NCBI GenBank assembly: GCA_022823775.1
Contig: JAJEHI010000188.1
Coordinates: forward strand, 1-51,098
Reading direction: 5' to 3'
Source of the DNA: Defluviicoccus sp.
Lineage (GTDB): Bacteria; Pseudomonadota; Alphaproteobacteria; MPNO01
Length of the DNA: 51,098 nucleotides
In this document: one piece after another, positions 31,754 through 41,023 of the stretch
How positions within the stretch are numbered: the stretch's first letter is position 1
Layout: each line of letters starts with the position of its first letter
Made by a program: the position numbers and the translations under genes
Notes under the pieces: generated by a model
Seen by the model: only the letters and a program-made list of their open reading frames with translations
Databases searched by the model: none
Told to the model about the DNA's origin: nothing

Positions 31754-33343
31754 CTATGCGCGGCCGAGAACGACGCCGGGCGTGGCGCCTGTGTGCTCGC
31801 CTTCTTCGAACACCGCTTCACCGTTGACCCATACCCTGTCTACGCCGGTCGCGTAGCTGTGAGGCTCCCGGTAGGTCGCGGTCTCCGCGACGGTTTCCGG
31901 ATCGAACACCGTCACGTCCGCGGCAAAGCCCCGGCGGAGCAGCCCGCGTCCCGAAATCCCGAGCGCGCGGGCCGACGCGCCGGTCATCTTGTGGACCGCG
32001 GTCTCGATGGAGATCAGCCCCAGCTCGCGGACATAGCGGCCGAGGATGCGGGCGAACGTGCCGTAGAAGCGGGGGTGCGGTTTTCCCTGACCCGTGGTTC
32101 CGTAGGGCGCGACCGCGTTGCCGTCGGAGCCCACCATGACCGAGGGCGAGGCGATCAGCGTCCGGATGTCGTCCTCGGAGATCGAAGAGACCAGAACCCG
32201 GGTCTGGCCGCGGTCGGCGACCAGGTAGTCGAGCGCCGCCTCGAAGGGATCGCTCCCTTGCTCCGCGGCGATGTCCTGGACGGTCCGTCCCGCGTATTGC
32301 GGCCGGTCGGGCGATATCGAGATACGCACGGCGTCCCATGACGGGATGCGGCCGAAATTGTTCAGCCCCGCCGCATCGACCTCCCGCCGCAACCGGGCGC
32401 GGACATCGGGGCTCGCCAGCCGGTCGAGCATGGCGTCGATCCCGCCCTGCTGCAGCCAGCTCGGGAACAGGTTGCGGAGCGGGTTGCTGGCGGCCTCGTA
32501 GGGGTACTGGTCGCAGTCGATTTCGGCGCCCTCCCGGCGCGCCTCCTCCAGCCGTTCCAGCAGACGCTCCGCCCCGCCCCAGTTGTCCATGCCGGACAGC
32601 TTGATGTGGACGATCTGGACGTGAACGCCGGTCTGCCGGGCGAACTCGATCGACTCCTCGACCGAGTCGAAGACGGTGTCGGATTCGTCGCGGAGATGGG
32701 TGAAGTAGCGGGCGCCGTAACGCCGGAGCACCCGGCCGAGCGCGACCAGCTCCTCCCCTTCGGCATATGAGCCGGGCGCGGTGAACAGGCCGGACGACAT
32801 GCCGAGCGCGCCGGCGCCGAGCGCCTCTTCGAGCAGTTCCGTCATCCGGGCGAGCTCGTGGGGCTCCGGCGGCCGGTCCTCCATCCCCATCGTCATCAGC
32901 CGAAGCGTATTGTGCCCGACCAGCATCACCCGGTTGACCGAGGTCGCGGGATAGGTCCGGACGTAGTCAGCGAAGCTGGTTTCGACAAAATCGAGCCACG
33001 GCGCGCTCGGGCTCAGATACTGCTTCAGCGCCTCGGCCTTGCCGGGCAGCGCCGGGGCGCAGGAATAGCCGCAATGGCCGATGACCTCGGTCGTCACCCC
33101 CTGTCGCACCTTGCTCTCCGACAGCGGCATCAGCGGCAGCGTCCAGTCGGAATGGGTCTTGATGTCGATGAAGCCGGGCGCGACGACCCTGCCCGAGGCG
33201 TCCACGACCGTCGCGCCGCCGGCGGTCAGATCGTCGCCGATCGCCCTGATGCGGCCGCCCTCGATGACGACATCGGCGGCGCGGCCGGGCGCGCCGCTTC
33301 CGTCGACCACGGTGCCGCCGCGAACGATGACTGCCTCAGTCAT
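31754..33343 (-). CDS. N-acyl-D-amino-acid deacylase-like amidohydrolase
   Basis: 529 aa. The urease-superfamily pattern is clear: an N-terminal beta-sandwich (IVRGGTVVDGSGAPGRAADV), APGFIDIKTHSDWTLP, then EVIGHCGYSCAP with a bridging Cys, VQIVHIKLSG and, near the end, GRGLLRRGFAADVTVFDP. D-aminoacylases have HxH in the first metal motif; here it is Lys62-x-His64. It is therefore an amidohydrolase of this family with an unproven substrate (N-acyl amino acids, hydantoins or similar). The ATG overlaps the upstream amidohydrolase stop by eight bases. Confidence 0.85.
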   Translation of the reverse strand: MTEAVIVRGGTVVDGSGAPGRAADVVIEGGRIRAIGDDLTAGGATVVDASGRVVAPGFIDIKTHSDWTLPLMPLSESKVRQGVTTEVIGHCGYSCAPALPGKAEALKQYLSPSAPWLDFVETSFADYVRTYPATSVNRVMLVGHNTLRLMTMGMEDRPPEPHELARMTELLEEALGAGALGMSSGLFTAPGSYAEGEELVALGRVLRRYGARYFTHLRDESDTVFDSVEESIEFARQTGVHVQIVHIKLSGMDNWGGAERLLERLEEARREGAEIDCDQYPYEAASNPLRNLFPSWLQQGGIDAMLDRLASPDVRARLRREVDAAGLNNFGRIPSWDAVRISISPDRPQYAGRTVQDIAAEQGSDPFEAALDYLVADRGQTRVLVSSISEDDIRTLIASPSVMVGSDGNAVAPYGTTGQGKPHPRFYGTFARILGRYVRELGLISIETAVHKMTGASARALGISGRGLLRRGFAADVTVFDPETVAETATYREPHSYATGVDRVWVNGEAVFEEGEHTGATPGVVLGRA

Positions 33344-34331
33344 CGTCGAGGCGCATCAGCCGCCTTGCGTTCCCGCCGTAGAGCTTCTTCCGGTCCTCGT
33401 CGGAGAGACCGAGATCCTCGACCGACCGGAAGGTCTCGCGCACCGGCGCGAACGGACAGTCGGTGGAGAATACCGCGTGGTCGATCCCGAAGAATTCGAG
33501 CCCGCACTTGATGCCGAGATTGGAGCCGAACATCGCGGTGTCGCCATAGAACATCTTGAAATAGTCGAGATGGGGCTTCTCCAGCGAGGACAGGACCTCG
33601 GAGTGGTCCTCGTCGGTGGTGCGCTGGCCGAGCACCGCCATGCCGGGACCGATGCGGCCGTCGAAGAACGGGATCATGCCGCCCATGTGGTGGGTGACGA
33701 TCTTGATCCCCGGATGGCGGTCGAACAAACCGGAGAACACCAGCCGCGCCATCGCCACCGAGGTCTCGTAGGGCCAGCCGAAACACCACCACATCTCGAA
33801 GCGCGATCGCTCCTCCCCCTTGTAATCGGGCATGTCGGCGCCGCGCGCCGGGTGCATCCAGATCGGCAGGTCGTACTCCGCCATCGCCTCGAACAGCGGC
33901 TGGAACTCGGGCTCGTCGAGCGGCCGTCCGCCGACATTGGTGAAGATCTGGACGCCGCGCGCGCCCAGGTCGCGGATCGAACGGTGCAGCTCGTCCATCG
34001 CCGAATCCATGTCGTGCATCGCGAGCGCGGCGATGAAGGTTACGAAACGGTCCGGGTGCCGGCGGACCAGCTCCGCCATCGCGTCGTTGGCGATCCGCGC
34101 AAGCTCGGCCCCCGTCGCCGGATCGGTGATGTCCTCGAGCGGCGGGTTGGGGAGCGAGATGACCTGCCCGTACTCGCCGAACTCGTCCATCAGGCGGAAA
34201 CGGATGTCCAGGTCGTGAATCATCTTCACCTGCTGCATCCGTTTGCCGATGTTCTCGAGCCTGGGCGCGGCTCTCGACATCTGGCGAAAGAAATCGCCGG
34301 GGAAGATGTGGGTATAGATGTCGATCGTCAT
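33336..34331 (-). CDS. Amidohydrolase family protein (ACMSD-like), paralogue B
   Basis: 331 aa, the same length as the gene at 27216-28211 and collinear with it. Shared blocks include PLDEPEFQPLFEAMAE, YETSVAMARLVFSGLFDRHP, the metal His pair THHMGGMIP, and FYGDTAMF. The N-terminal metal motif is Tyr-x-His (DIYTHIF) instead of His-x-His. It is a probable decarboxylase or hydrolase of a ring-cleavage product. It is the middle gene of a minus-strand operon: LLM monooxygenase, this amidohydrolase, then the deacylase-like protein. Confidence 0.88.
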   Translation of the reverse strand: MTIDIYTHIFPGDFFRQMSRAAPRLENIGKRMQQVKMIHDLDIRFRLMDEFGEYGQVISLPNPPLEDITDPATGAELARIANDAMAELVRRHPDRFVTFIAALAMHDMDSAMDELHRSIRDLGARGVQIFTNVGGRPLDEPEFQPLFEAMAEYDLPIWMHPARGADMPDYKGEERSRFEMWWCFGWPYETSVAMARLVFSGLFDRHPGIKIVTHHMGGMIPFFDGRIGPGMAVLGQRTTDEDHSEVLSSLEKPHLDYFKMFYGDTAMFGSNLGIKCGLEFFGIDHAVFSTDCPFAPVRETFRSVEDLGLSDEDRKKLYGGNARRLMRLDDD

Positions 34332-34349
34332 GGGCGGGTTCTCCGGCGT

Positions 34350-35501
34350 TCAGCGCGCTACGTTTGCAAGGTTGCTGGGTCTGGCGGGATCCAGAACGAC
34401 CTTGCCGTCGTCGCGGACCTGTTTTTGGATCTCGTCCCATTCGTCGTGAAGGATCCGGTTGCTGCCGCGGAAATGCGGCATCACGTAGCGCGCGACCATG
34501 TCGAGCGTGCGGCGGTATTTCTCGTGATCGGTCCACTCGTGGGCGGTCAGCATCACCCCGCCGAAACCGCCGGTCTCCTCCTGCTTCCGCTCGATCCAGG
34601 CGATCATGTCGTCCGGCGTGCCGACCACGAAATCGCGCCGCTCGACGCAGGATTCCGGGGTGAAATCGGCGAAGGGCTGGCCGGGGTATTCCTCGTAGGC
34701 CGGCTTGAGGCCGATGGCGGAGAAGTACTCGGCCTCGGACATCAGCCCTTCGGCGGCCTCGTCCCAGGCACGGTCGCGGGTTTCGGCGAGATGAATCGCG
34801 GTGGCGAGCCGCCAGTTTCCGCGGTCGGCGGTCTTGCCCGCGGCGGTCGCGCCGGCCTCGACCTGGGCCCATTGCGACTTCGCGTCGCCGTAATGCGCGG
34901 CGAGGTTCTTTCCGACCGGCTGCAGCAGCAGCATGCCGTGCCGGCCGGCGAGCTCCAGATTGGCCGGCGTGCCCGACGACGCGATGGCGAGCGGCAGGCG
35001 CGGCTGCTGGTAGGACGGGAGCTGCAGGCGCAAATCCTCGAAGGACCAGAACTCGCCGCGATGGGAGATCGGCTCGGTCGTCTCCAGCAGACGCACGATC
35101 ACGTCGATCGCCTCGTGCATCATCGGGTAGAGCCGGTCGTCGGTGATCGAGAAGAGCTTCTTGTCGGTGGCGAGATTGCAAGGTCCGACGCCGAGGATCG
35201 CGCGCCCCCGGGTCAGGTGGTCGAGGAACGCCATCCGCTCGGCGACATGGAACGGATGATGGAAGGGCAGGCTGATCACCGACGTGCCGAGGCGGATGCG
35301 GTGCGCCTTCGCCGCCGCCATGGCGAGCGCCATCTCGGGCGCCGGCATGGTCTCCCACCCGCCGGAATGGTGTTCGCCGATGAAGAACTCGTCGTAGTCG
35401 AGCGCGTCGGCGAGATGGATCAGTTCGATATCGCGGTGAAAGGCGAGCGTCGGGTTTTCCCGCGGGTGGTGGACGGGCATCATGAAAAACGAGAACTTCA
35501 T
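34350..35501 (-). CDS. LLM-class flavin-dependent oxidoreductase
   Basis: 383-aa luciferase-like monooxygenase: MKFSFFMMPVHHPRENP, YDEFFIGEHHSGGWETMPAP, IRLGTSVISLPFHHPFHVAE and LGVGPCNLATDKKLF are the typical barrel strands. FMNH2/O2-dependent. It is the first gene of the operon containing amidohydrolase B. It therefore repeats, at gene-type level, the neighbourhood of the LLM enzyme and amidohydrolase A at 25-28 kb. It is divergent from the MFS pair. Confidence 0.9.
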   Translation of the reverse strand: MKFSFFMMPVHHPRENPTLAFHRDIELIHLADALDYDEFFIGEHHSGGWETMPAPEMALAMAAAKAHRIRLGTSVISLPFHHPFHVAERMAFLDHLTRGRAILGVGPCNLATDKKLFSITDDRLYPMMHEAIDVIVRLLETTEPISHRGEFWSFEDLRLQLPSYQQPRLPLAIASSGTPANLELAGRHGMLLLQPVGKNLAAHYGDAKSQWAQVEAGATAAGKTADRGNWRLATAIHLAETRDRAWDEAAEGLMSEAEYFSAIGLKPAYEEYPGQPFADFTPESCVERRDFVVGTPDDMIAWIERKQEETGGFGGVMLTAHEWTDHEKYRRTLDMVARYVMPHFRGSNRILHDEWDEIQKQVRDDGKVVLDPARPSNLANVAR

Positions 35502-35662
35502 CGCGCGCCTTCCCCTGGTCCGGATGCGGGCATCCTCGCCATTGGGCGGGGGCGGCGCAACGCCTTTCCCGTTTCCGCCGGCCCGGCCCGCGCGTGGCGA
35601 ATGGCGCCCGCGCGTCGTATGGTAGCCCGACGCCGATTCTCCCGGGACACGACAGGATATCC

Positions 35663-36871
35663 ATGGCGACGTTGGATGCCGCAGTAAGCCGCGATGCCAG
35701 GGTGATCGCGCTGGTCTGCGTTCCCCACATGATGAGCCATGCCTATTTTCTGGTTCTGCCGACGCTTTTTCCGCTGCTCAAGGAGGCGCTCGACCTCACC
35801 TATACCGACCTCGGGTTGGCGCTTACCGCGTTCGGACTCGCCGCCGGCCTCGGGCAGTTGCCGGTCGGCTTCCTCGTCGACCGGATCGGCGGCCGCCCGC
35901 TGCTGATCCTCGGCATGGCCGTCCAGGGCACGGCCATCGGGCTGATCGGCTTCGTCGACGCCTATTGGCAGATCCTTGCCCTCATGGGCATCGCCGGGCT
36001 CGCGCACACGGTCTACCACCCGGCCGACTACGCCATCCTGACCGCGACCGTGGATCCCCGCCGGATGGGGCGGGCCTATGGCGTCCATGCCTTCACCGGC
36101 AATCTCGGTTTCGCCATCGCGCCGGTGTTCATGGTGACCGTCTCGAGCCTCTGGCACTGGCGCGCGGCGTTCGTGGCGATCGGCGCGATCGGGGTGCTCG
36201 TCGCGGCATTGTTGTTCCTTTACCGCGACCTGCTGCGCCAGGATCGCCGGCGCGGCACGGCGGGCGAGCGGGCGGCACCGGTCGGGGCGAAGGCGGGGCT
36301 GCGCTTCCTGATGAGTGCCCCGATCCTGATGTGTTTCGCCTTCTTCGTCCTCCAGATGGCGGGCTCGGGCGGGCTCCGTTCCTTCACGGTCGCCGCCCTG
36401 GACCAGCTCTTTTCCACCCCGCTCGCGGTCGTCAACACCGCGCTCTTCGGGCTCCTCGTCGGGAGCGCGGTCGGCACGCTGGCGGGCGCGGATTACGCCG
36501 ACCGGGTGGGTCCGCGGATCGGAACCGCGGCGATGACGCTGGGCCCGGCGGCACTGCTCATCGTGCTGGTGGGCACGGTCCCGATGCCGCTCGTTCTGCT
36601 GACCGCCGTGCTGGCCGCGGTTGGCTTCGCGCTCGGCTTCCTGATGCCCTCGCGCGATCTGCTCCTGCGGTCGGTGACGCCGGACGGCGCGATGGGCCGG
36701 GCGATGGGATTCGCCTCCAGCGGCGCCAACCTCGCGGGCGGTCTGGTGCCCATCCTCTTCGGCTGGATGCTGGACAATTTCGACCCGCGCTGGATTTTCT
36801 GGATCGCGGCGGCGTTCGTGGCAATGGCGCTGCTGACTTTCTCCACGGTCAAGGGGCGCTACGCCCGATGA
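35663..36871 (+). CDS. MFS transporter, tandem copy 1
   Basis: 402-aa, 12-span major facilitator. The loop 2-3 motif is DRIGGRPLL, and the motif GLAHTVYHPADYAIL after span 4 is shared with the next gene. The start was taken at MATLD, where AGGA lies seven bases upstream. Its stop overlaps the start of a second MFS gene (ATGA). Divergent from the LLM/amidohydrolase operon, it probably imports or exports the substrate of that pathway. Confidence 0.9.
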   Translation: MATLDAAVSRDARVIALVCVPHMMSHAYFLVLPTLFPLLKEALDLTYTDLGLALTAFGLAAGLGQLPVGFLVDRIGGRPLLILGMAVQGTAIGLIGFVDAYWQILALMGIAGLAHTVYHPADYAILTATVDPRRMGRAYGVHAFTGNLGFAIAPVFMVTVSSLWHWRAAFVAIGAIGVLVAALLFLYRDLLRQDRRRGTAGERAAPVGAKAGLRFLMSAPILMCFAFFVLQMAGSGGLRSFTVAALDQLFSTPLAVVNTALFGLLVGSAVGTLAGADYADRVGPRIGTAAMTLGPAALLIVLVGTVPMPLVLLTAVLAAVGFALGFLMPSRDLLLRSVTPDGAMGRAMGFASSGANLAGGLVPILFGWMLDNFDPRWIFWIAAAFVAMALLTFSTVKGRYAR

Positions 36872-38088
36872 GCGTCGAAGCGGCAAGTCCGGCCCACTCC
36901 GCCCGCGTGATCTCGCTGGTGGGCGCGGCGCACCTGATGAGCCACGTCTATCAGCTCGCCCTGCCGCCGCTCTTCCCCCTGCTCGCCCGCGACTTCGAGG
37001 TGAGCTACACCGCGCTCGGCCTGCTGGTCAGCGTGTTCAGCATCGCGGCGGTGCTGGGCCAGGTGCCGATGGGGTTCGTGGTGGACCGCATCGGGGGCGG
37101 CAAGGTGCTCATCGCCGGCCTCTTCGTTCAAGCCGCGGCGATCGCCGCGATCGCGGCCGTACCGTCATACTGGGTGCTGCTCCTCGTGATCGCCGTTGCC
37201 GGCCTCGCGCACTCGGTCTACCACCCGGCCGATTACGCAATCCTGTCCCGCGCCGTGCCGGAAGGGAGGCTCGGGCGCGCCTACACGTTCCACTCGTTCA
37301 GCGGCAATATCGGGACCGCCGCTGCGCCGATGGTCATGGTCGGCCTCGCGGCGTTCTGGGACTGGCGCGGCGCGTGTCTTCTCGTCGGCCTCGCCGGGAT
37401 CGCGGTCGCGCTGGCCCTGGTCCCGTTCGGCAGCCTGTTGCGCGGCGAAGATCGAGAGGAAAGTGGAGCGTCGCCCTCGACCGGCGGCGGACATGGAACG
37501 GGCCTGCGGGCCGGGGTGGCCCTTCTCCTGTCGGCGCCGATCCTCCTTTGCTTCCTGTTCTTCGTCATCCTCAATACGGCGTTCGTCGGCGTTCGCGTCT
37601 TCGCGCCGTCGACGCTCGTCGAGATGTACGGCGTTCCCCTCGCCACCGCCAACGGCGCGCTTACCGGCTTCATCGTCGGCGCGGCTGTCGGGGTGCTCGC
37701 CGGGGGCGTGATCGCCGACCGTCTCGGCGCGCGAAGCATCACGGCGGTGATCGGGCTGATCGGAGCCGGCGCGCTGCTGATCGTCCTCGGACAGGTTTCG
37801 CTTCCCGTGGCCCTGGTCGTCGGATTGCTTACGCTGACCGGCTTCCTGCGCGGGATCGTGCAGGGAACGCGCGACCTGATGGTCTACGCGGCTACTCCCG
37901 CCGGCGCACACGGCAAGGTCTTCGCCTTCGTCTCCACCGGCGGACATGTCGGAACCGCGATCATGCCGCTGGTGTTCGGCTGGATCCTCGATGCGGGCGA
38001 GCCTGAACTCACCTTCCTGATCGCCGGCGTCCTCGCCCTCGTTGCGCTGGCGACGTTTGCGACGGTCAGGCGCAGGGTGGCGGGATAG
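36868..38088 (+). CDS. MFS transporter, tandem copy 2
   Basis: 406-aa 12-span major facilitator, paralogous to the preceding gene. Both have GLAH(T/S)VYHPADYAIL, a loop motif DRIGG, SAPILLCFLFF versus SAPILMCFAFF opening the second half, and a GxxFGWxLD end. The ATG lies within the stop of copy 1, so the two are translationally coupled. A heteromeric or two-substrate arrangement is possible, but most MFS proteins work as monomers. The LLM gene of the NtaA type follows 46 bases later on the same strand. Confidence 0.9.
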   Translation: MSVEAASPAHSARVISLVGAAHLMSHVYQLALPPLFPLLARDFEVSYTALGLLVSVFSIAAVLGQVPMGFVVDRIGGGKVLIAGLFVQAAAIAAIAAVPSYWVLLLVIAVAGLAHSVYHPADYAILSRAVPEGRLGRAYTFHSFSGNIGTAAAPMVMVGLAAFWDWRGACLLVGLAGIAVALALVPFGSLLRGEDREESGASPSTGGGHGTGLRAGVALLLSAPILLCFLFFVILNTAFVGVRVFAPSTLVEMYGVPLATANGALTGFIVGAAVGVLAGGVIADRLGARSITAVIGLIGAGALLIVLGQVSLPVALVVGLLTLTGFLRGIVQGTRDLMVYAATPAGAHGKVFAFVSTGGHVGTAIMPLVFGWILDAGEPELTFLIAGVLALVALATFATVRRRVAG

Positions 38089-38134
38089 GCGGGGCGCTTG
38101 CCGGGTCCGCGCGAAGGCCGCAAACTCCGCCGCG

Positions 38135-39457
38135 ATGGCGAAAAAGAAGAAAATGCACCTCGCCCAGTTCCTGGTGCACGGGCCCACCTATCACAGCCTC
38201 GCCATGTGGCGGCACCCGAAGACGGCCGGGGCGGGCTATGCCTGGGACCGGCCGGAGCTCTATCAGCACATCGCGCGGGTTTGCGAGCGCGGCCGCTTCG
38301 ACATGGTGTTCTTCGCCGATCTCAACTACATCGCCGACACCTATACCGGCAGCCTCGGCCCCTCGCTCCGCAGCGCGGCTCAGGCGCCGGAGCACGACCC
38401 GATCCCGCTCCTTCCCTTTCTCGCCGCCGTCACGGAGCGGATCGGCATCGCTTCCACCTTCTCCGTAAGCCACGCCCACCCGTTCTACGCCGCGCGCCTG
38501 TGGGCAACGCTCGACCATCTCACGCGCGGGCGGGCGGGCTGGAACGTGGTCACCTCGCTAAACAGCAACCAGGCCGCCAACTACGGCGAGGAACGCCAGC
38601 CCGCCGATGCGCGCTACGATCGGGCGCACGAGTTCATGGATGTCTGCCGCCGGCTGTGGAATTCGTGGGACGAGGACGCCGTCGTGATGGACCGGGAAAA
38701 TGCGGTATTCGCCGATCCCGACAAGGTGCGCCGCATCGAGTACGAAGGCCGCTTCTTCAAGTCACGCGGCCCTCTCAACGTCACACCCTCGCCGCAGCGA
38801 GGCCCCGCGATCCTGCAAGCCGGCACCTCGCCCAAGGGCCGGGATTTCGCGGCCAGGTACGCCGACGCGATCTTCGCCATCCAGCCCCGAGCACGGGACG
38901 CGGCGGCGTATTACACCTCGATCAAGGGATTGATGTCCGATCTCGGCCGCGATCCGGACGCGTGCAAGATCCTTTACGGGATGCAGCCGATCCTGGGCAT
39001 GACGGAGGCCGAGGCGCGCGAGCGGCAGGAGGAGCACAATTCGCTCGTGCCGTTCGAGGGCGGCATGGCGATCCTCTCGGCCCATCTCGATTTCGACCTC
39101 TCGAAGCTGCCGCCGGACGCGATCATGGCGGAGCGTACGGAATCGGAGCTGCACCGCTTCCGCACCCGTTTCCGCAAACCCGACGGCACGCCGATGACCG
39201 TGGCCGAGGTGGCGGCGCGGCACGGCCAGAGCGTCGGCCTGCCGCAATTCGTCGGCACGCCGGCCGGTATCGCCGACCGGATGGAGGATTTCATGGACCG
39301 GGTGGGCGGCGACGGCTTCATGCTGTCTCCCACCCACACCCCGGGCGCCATCGAGGAATTCGTCGACCTGGTGGTGCCGGAACTGCAGCGCCGCGGCTTG
39401 CTGCGCACCGAGTACAAGGGCCGTACCCAGCGGGAGATACTGCGCGAGGAGGATTGA
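38135..39457 (+). CDS. LLM-class monooxygenase, NtaA/SnaA/DszA type
   Basis: 440 aa. The family marker GRAGWNVVTSLNSNQAANYG is present, with AGTSPKGRDFAARYADAIF and TRTEYKG-like C-terminal residues (RTEYKGRTQREIL). Members are FMNH2-dependent two-component monooxygenases that oxidise nitrilotriacetate, EDTA, dibenzothiophene sulfone or alkyl-methoxy compounds. The reductase partner is not nearby. The ATG at 38135 fits the usual basic N-terminus MAKKKKMHLAQF. It is probably transcribed with the MFS pair. Confidence 0.9.
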   Translation: MAKKKKMHLAQFLVHGPTYHSLAMWRHPKTAGAGYAWDRPELYQHIARVCERGRFDMVFFADLNYIADTYTGSLGPSLRSAAQAPEHDPIPLLPFLAAVTERIGIASTFSVSHAHPFYAARLWATLDHLTRGRAGWNVVTSLNSNQAANYGEERQPADARYDRAHEFMDVCRRLWNSWDEDAVVMDRENAVFADPDKVRRIEYEGRFFKSRGPLNVTPSPQRGPAILQAGTSPKGRDFAARYADAIFAIQPRARDAAAYYTSIKGLMSDLGRDPDACKILYGMQPILGMTEAEARERQEEHNSLVPFEGGMAILSAHLDFDLSKLPPDAIMAERTESELHRFRTRFRKPDGTPMTVAEVAARHGQSVGLPQFVGTPAGIADRMEDFMDRVGGDGFMLSPTHTPGAIEEFVDLVVPELQRRGLLRTEYKGRTQREILREED

Positions 39458-39494
39458 GGGGGTCCTCGCCTCGACGCTCTCGCGCCCGCTGCAC

Positions 39495-39500
39495 TACAAT
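39495..39500 (+). promoter_or_regulatory. Putative -10 of the CoA-transferase/LigAB operon
   Basis: TACAAT 34 bases before the CoA-transferase ATG, with a poor -35 (TCGACG at 18 bases). Confidence 0.3.
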
Positions 39501-39533
39501 CCGCCGCCACGCTGGCTTGTCGGGTTCTCTCTG

Positions 39534-40715
39534 ATGACCGATACCTCCCTACCTCTGTCGCGTTTCAAGGTACTTGACCTTACGCGCGCCCGGTCGGGGC
39601 CGACCTGCGTCCGCCAGCTCGCCGATTGGGGTGCGGACGTCATCAAGATCGAGGCGCCCGACCCCGAAGGCGACGGCGACAATGGCGGGCGCAAGTCGTC
39701 GGACTTCCAGAACCTGCACCGCAACAAGCGGTCGATGACGCTGAACCTCAAGGCACCGGCGGGCCGCGAGATCTTCATGAAGCTGGTCGGGACCGCCGAT
39801 GTGGTGGTGGAGAACTACCGTCCGAGGGTGAAAGACCGGCTCGGGATCGACTACGAGTCGCTGAGGGCGGTCAACCCGCGCATCGTGCTCGGCAGCATCT
39901 CCGGGTTCGGTCAGGACGGCCCCTATGCCGACCGGCCGGGATACGACCAGGTGGCCCAAGGCATGGGCGGGCTGATGTCGGTCACGGGACATCCGGGACA
40001 GGGGCCGGTGCGCGCCGGAACCGCGATCGCCGACATCACGGCGGGTCTCTATTGCGCGATGGGTATCATGGCGGCCCTGCTGGAGCGCGAGGTATCCGGC
40101 GAGGGCCAGTGGGTCGATTCCTCGTTGCTGGCCGCGCAGATCGCGGTGATGGACTTCCAGGCGGCGCGCTGGACCGTCGACCGCGAGGTCGCCCCGCAGG
40201 CCGGCAACGACCACCCGCTCTACATGCCGACCGGGATGTTCGAGACCGCCGACGGATTCCTCAACATCGCGGCGTCGGGGGACGAGATGTTCTCGCGGCT
40301 CTGCGCGGCGCTCGGCACGGAGGCGTTGCTGGGCGACCCTCGATTTGCGGACGGGCCCGCGCGGGGCAGAAACCGGGCCGCGCTCAACGAGGCCATCGCG
40401 GCGGTCACCCGCACCGCCGCGACCGCCGAATGGGTCGAACGGCTGAACCGCGGCGGCGTGCCCTCGGGCCCGGTCTACAGCCTCGACCGGACCTTCGCCG
40501 ACCCGCAGGTCCGGCATATCGGCATGGCGGCTCCGGTCGAACACCCGGCCCGGGGCCGCATCGAACTGGTGGGCCAGCCGGTGCGGTTCCACCGTACCCC
40601 GTGGCGGCTGCGCAACGCGTCTCCGGAAATGGGCGAGCACACCGACGCCGTCCTCGCCGATTTGGGCTATTCGGACGACGAGATCGAGACGCTGCGGGAG
40701 CGGAATGTGCTATGA
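39534..40715 (+). CDS. CaiB/BaiF CoA-transferase (family III)
   Basis: 393 aa. The catalytic Asp167 lies in GTAIADITAGLYCAMGI, matching Asp169 of formyl-CoA transferase. The N-terminus (FKVLDLTRARSGPTCVRQLA) and KRSMTLNLKAPAGREIF are standard. It transfers CoA between carboxylic acids and may activate an organic acid before ring cleavage or beta-oxidation. Its stop overlaps the LigA-like start (ATGA), so the three genes to 41841 are one translationally coupled unit. Confidence 0.9.
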   Translation: MTDTSLPLSRFKVLDLTRARSGPTCVRQLADWGADVIKIEAPDPEGDGDNGGRKSSDFQNLHRNKRSMTLNLKAPAGREIFMKLVGTADVVVENYRPRVKDRLGIDYESLRAVNPRIVLGSISGFGQDGPYADRPGYDQVAQGMGGLMSVTGHPGQGPVRAGTAIADITAGLYCAMGIMAALLEREVSGEGQWVDSSLLAAQIAVMDFQAARWTVDREVAPQAGNDHPLYMPTGMFETADGFLNIAASGDEMFSRLCAALGTEALLGDPRFADGPARGRNRAALNEAIAAVTRTAATAEWVERLNRGGVPSGPVYSLDRTFADPQVRHIGMAAPVEHPARGRIELVGQPVRFHRTPWRLRNASPEMGEHTDAVLADLGYSDDEIETLRERNVL

Positions 40716-41023
40716 GCCTTTATTCGGTCCAGAAGCTGATCTACCAGCTCAACCGCGATCCCCACACGCGGCAGCGCTACGAGGAGGACTTCGAGGCGCT
40801 TCTGCGGGAATATCCGATGACCGAGGAGGAGAGCCGAGCGATCCGCGAGCCGGATATCGGGCTTCTCTACGTGCTTGGCGTGAACGGGCAGCTGCTGATG
40901 CATTACGCGGCGCTCCGGGGATATCCGTGGAACGACTACCTCGAGGCGATGCGCGAGGGCGTACGGCGCCACGGACCGGTCCGGGCCGGTCTCTACGCGA
41001 TGGTTGAGGAGACAGACGGATGA
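40712..41023 (+). CDS. LigA-like subunit of a class III extradiol dioxygenase
   Basis: 103-aa helical protein. SLYSVQKLIYQLNRDP, REYPMTEEESRAI and the end VRAGLYAMVEETDG resemble the alpha subunit of protocatechuate 4,5-dioxygenase. That subunit is non-catalytic and caps the active site of LigB. Both ends overlap neighbours by ATGA, and the LigB-like gene follows directly, as in lig operons. Confidence 0.87.
   Translation: MSLYSVQKLIYQLNRDPHTRQRYEEDFEALLREYPMTEEESRAIREPDIGLLYVLGVNGQLLMHYAALRGYPWNDYLEAMREGVRRHGPVRAGLYAMVEETDG

Noticed and set aside
33081-35687. 868-aa plus-strand frame across three genes
   Set aside because: It is antisense to the deacylase, amidohydrolase and LLM genes, all of which have recognisable motifs; no motif is seen in the long frame.
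33340-35730. 796-aa minus-strand frame
   Set aside because: It overlaps the LLM and amidohydrolase genes in another frame with Arg/Ala/Gly-rich low-information sequence.
36868-38088. A single fused 24-span transporter from the two MFS genes
   Set aside because: The frames differ and a real stop/start overlap (ATGA) separates them, so they are two proteins.
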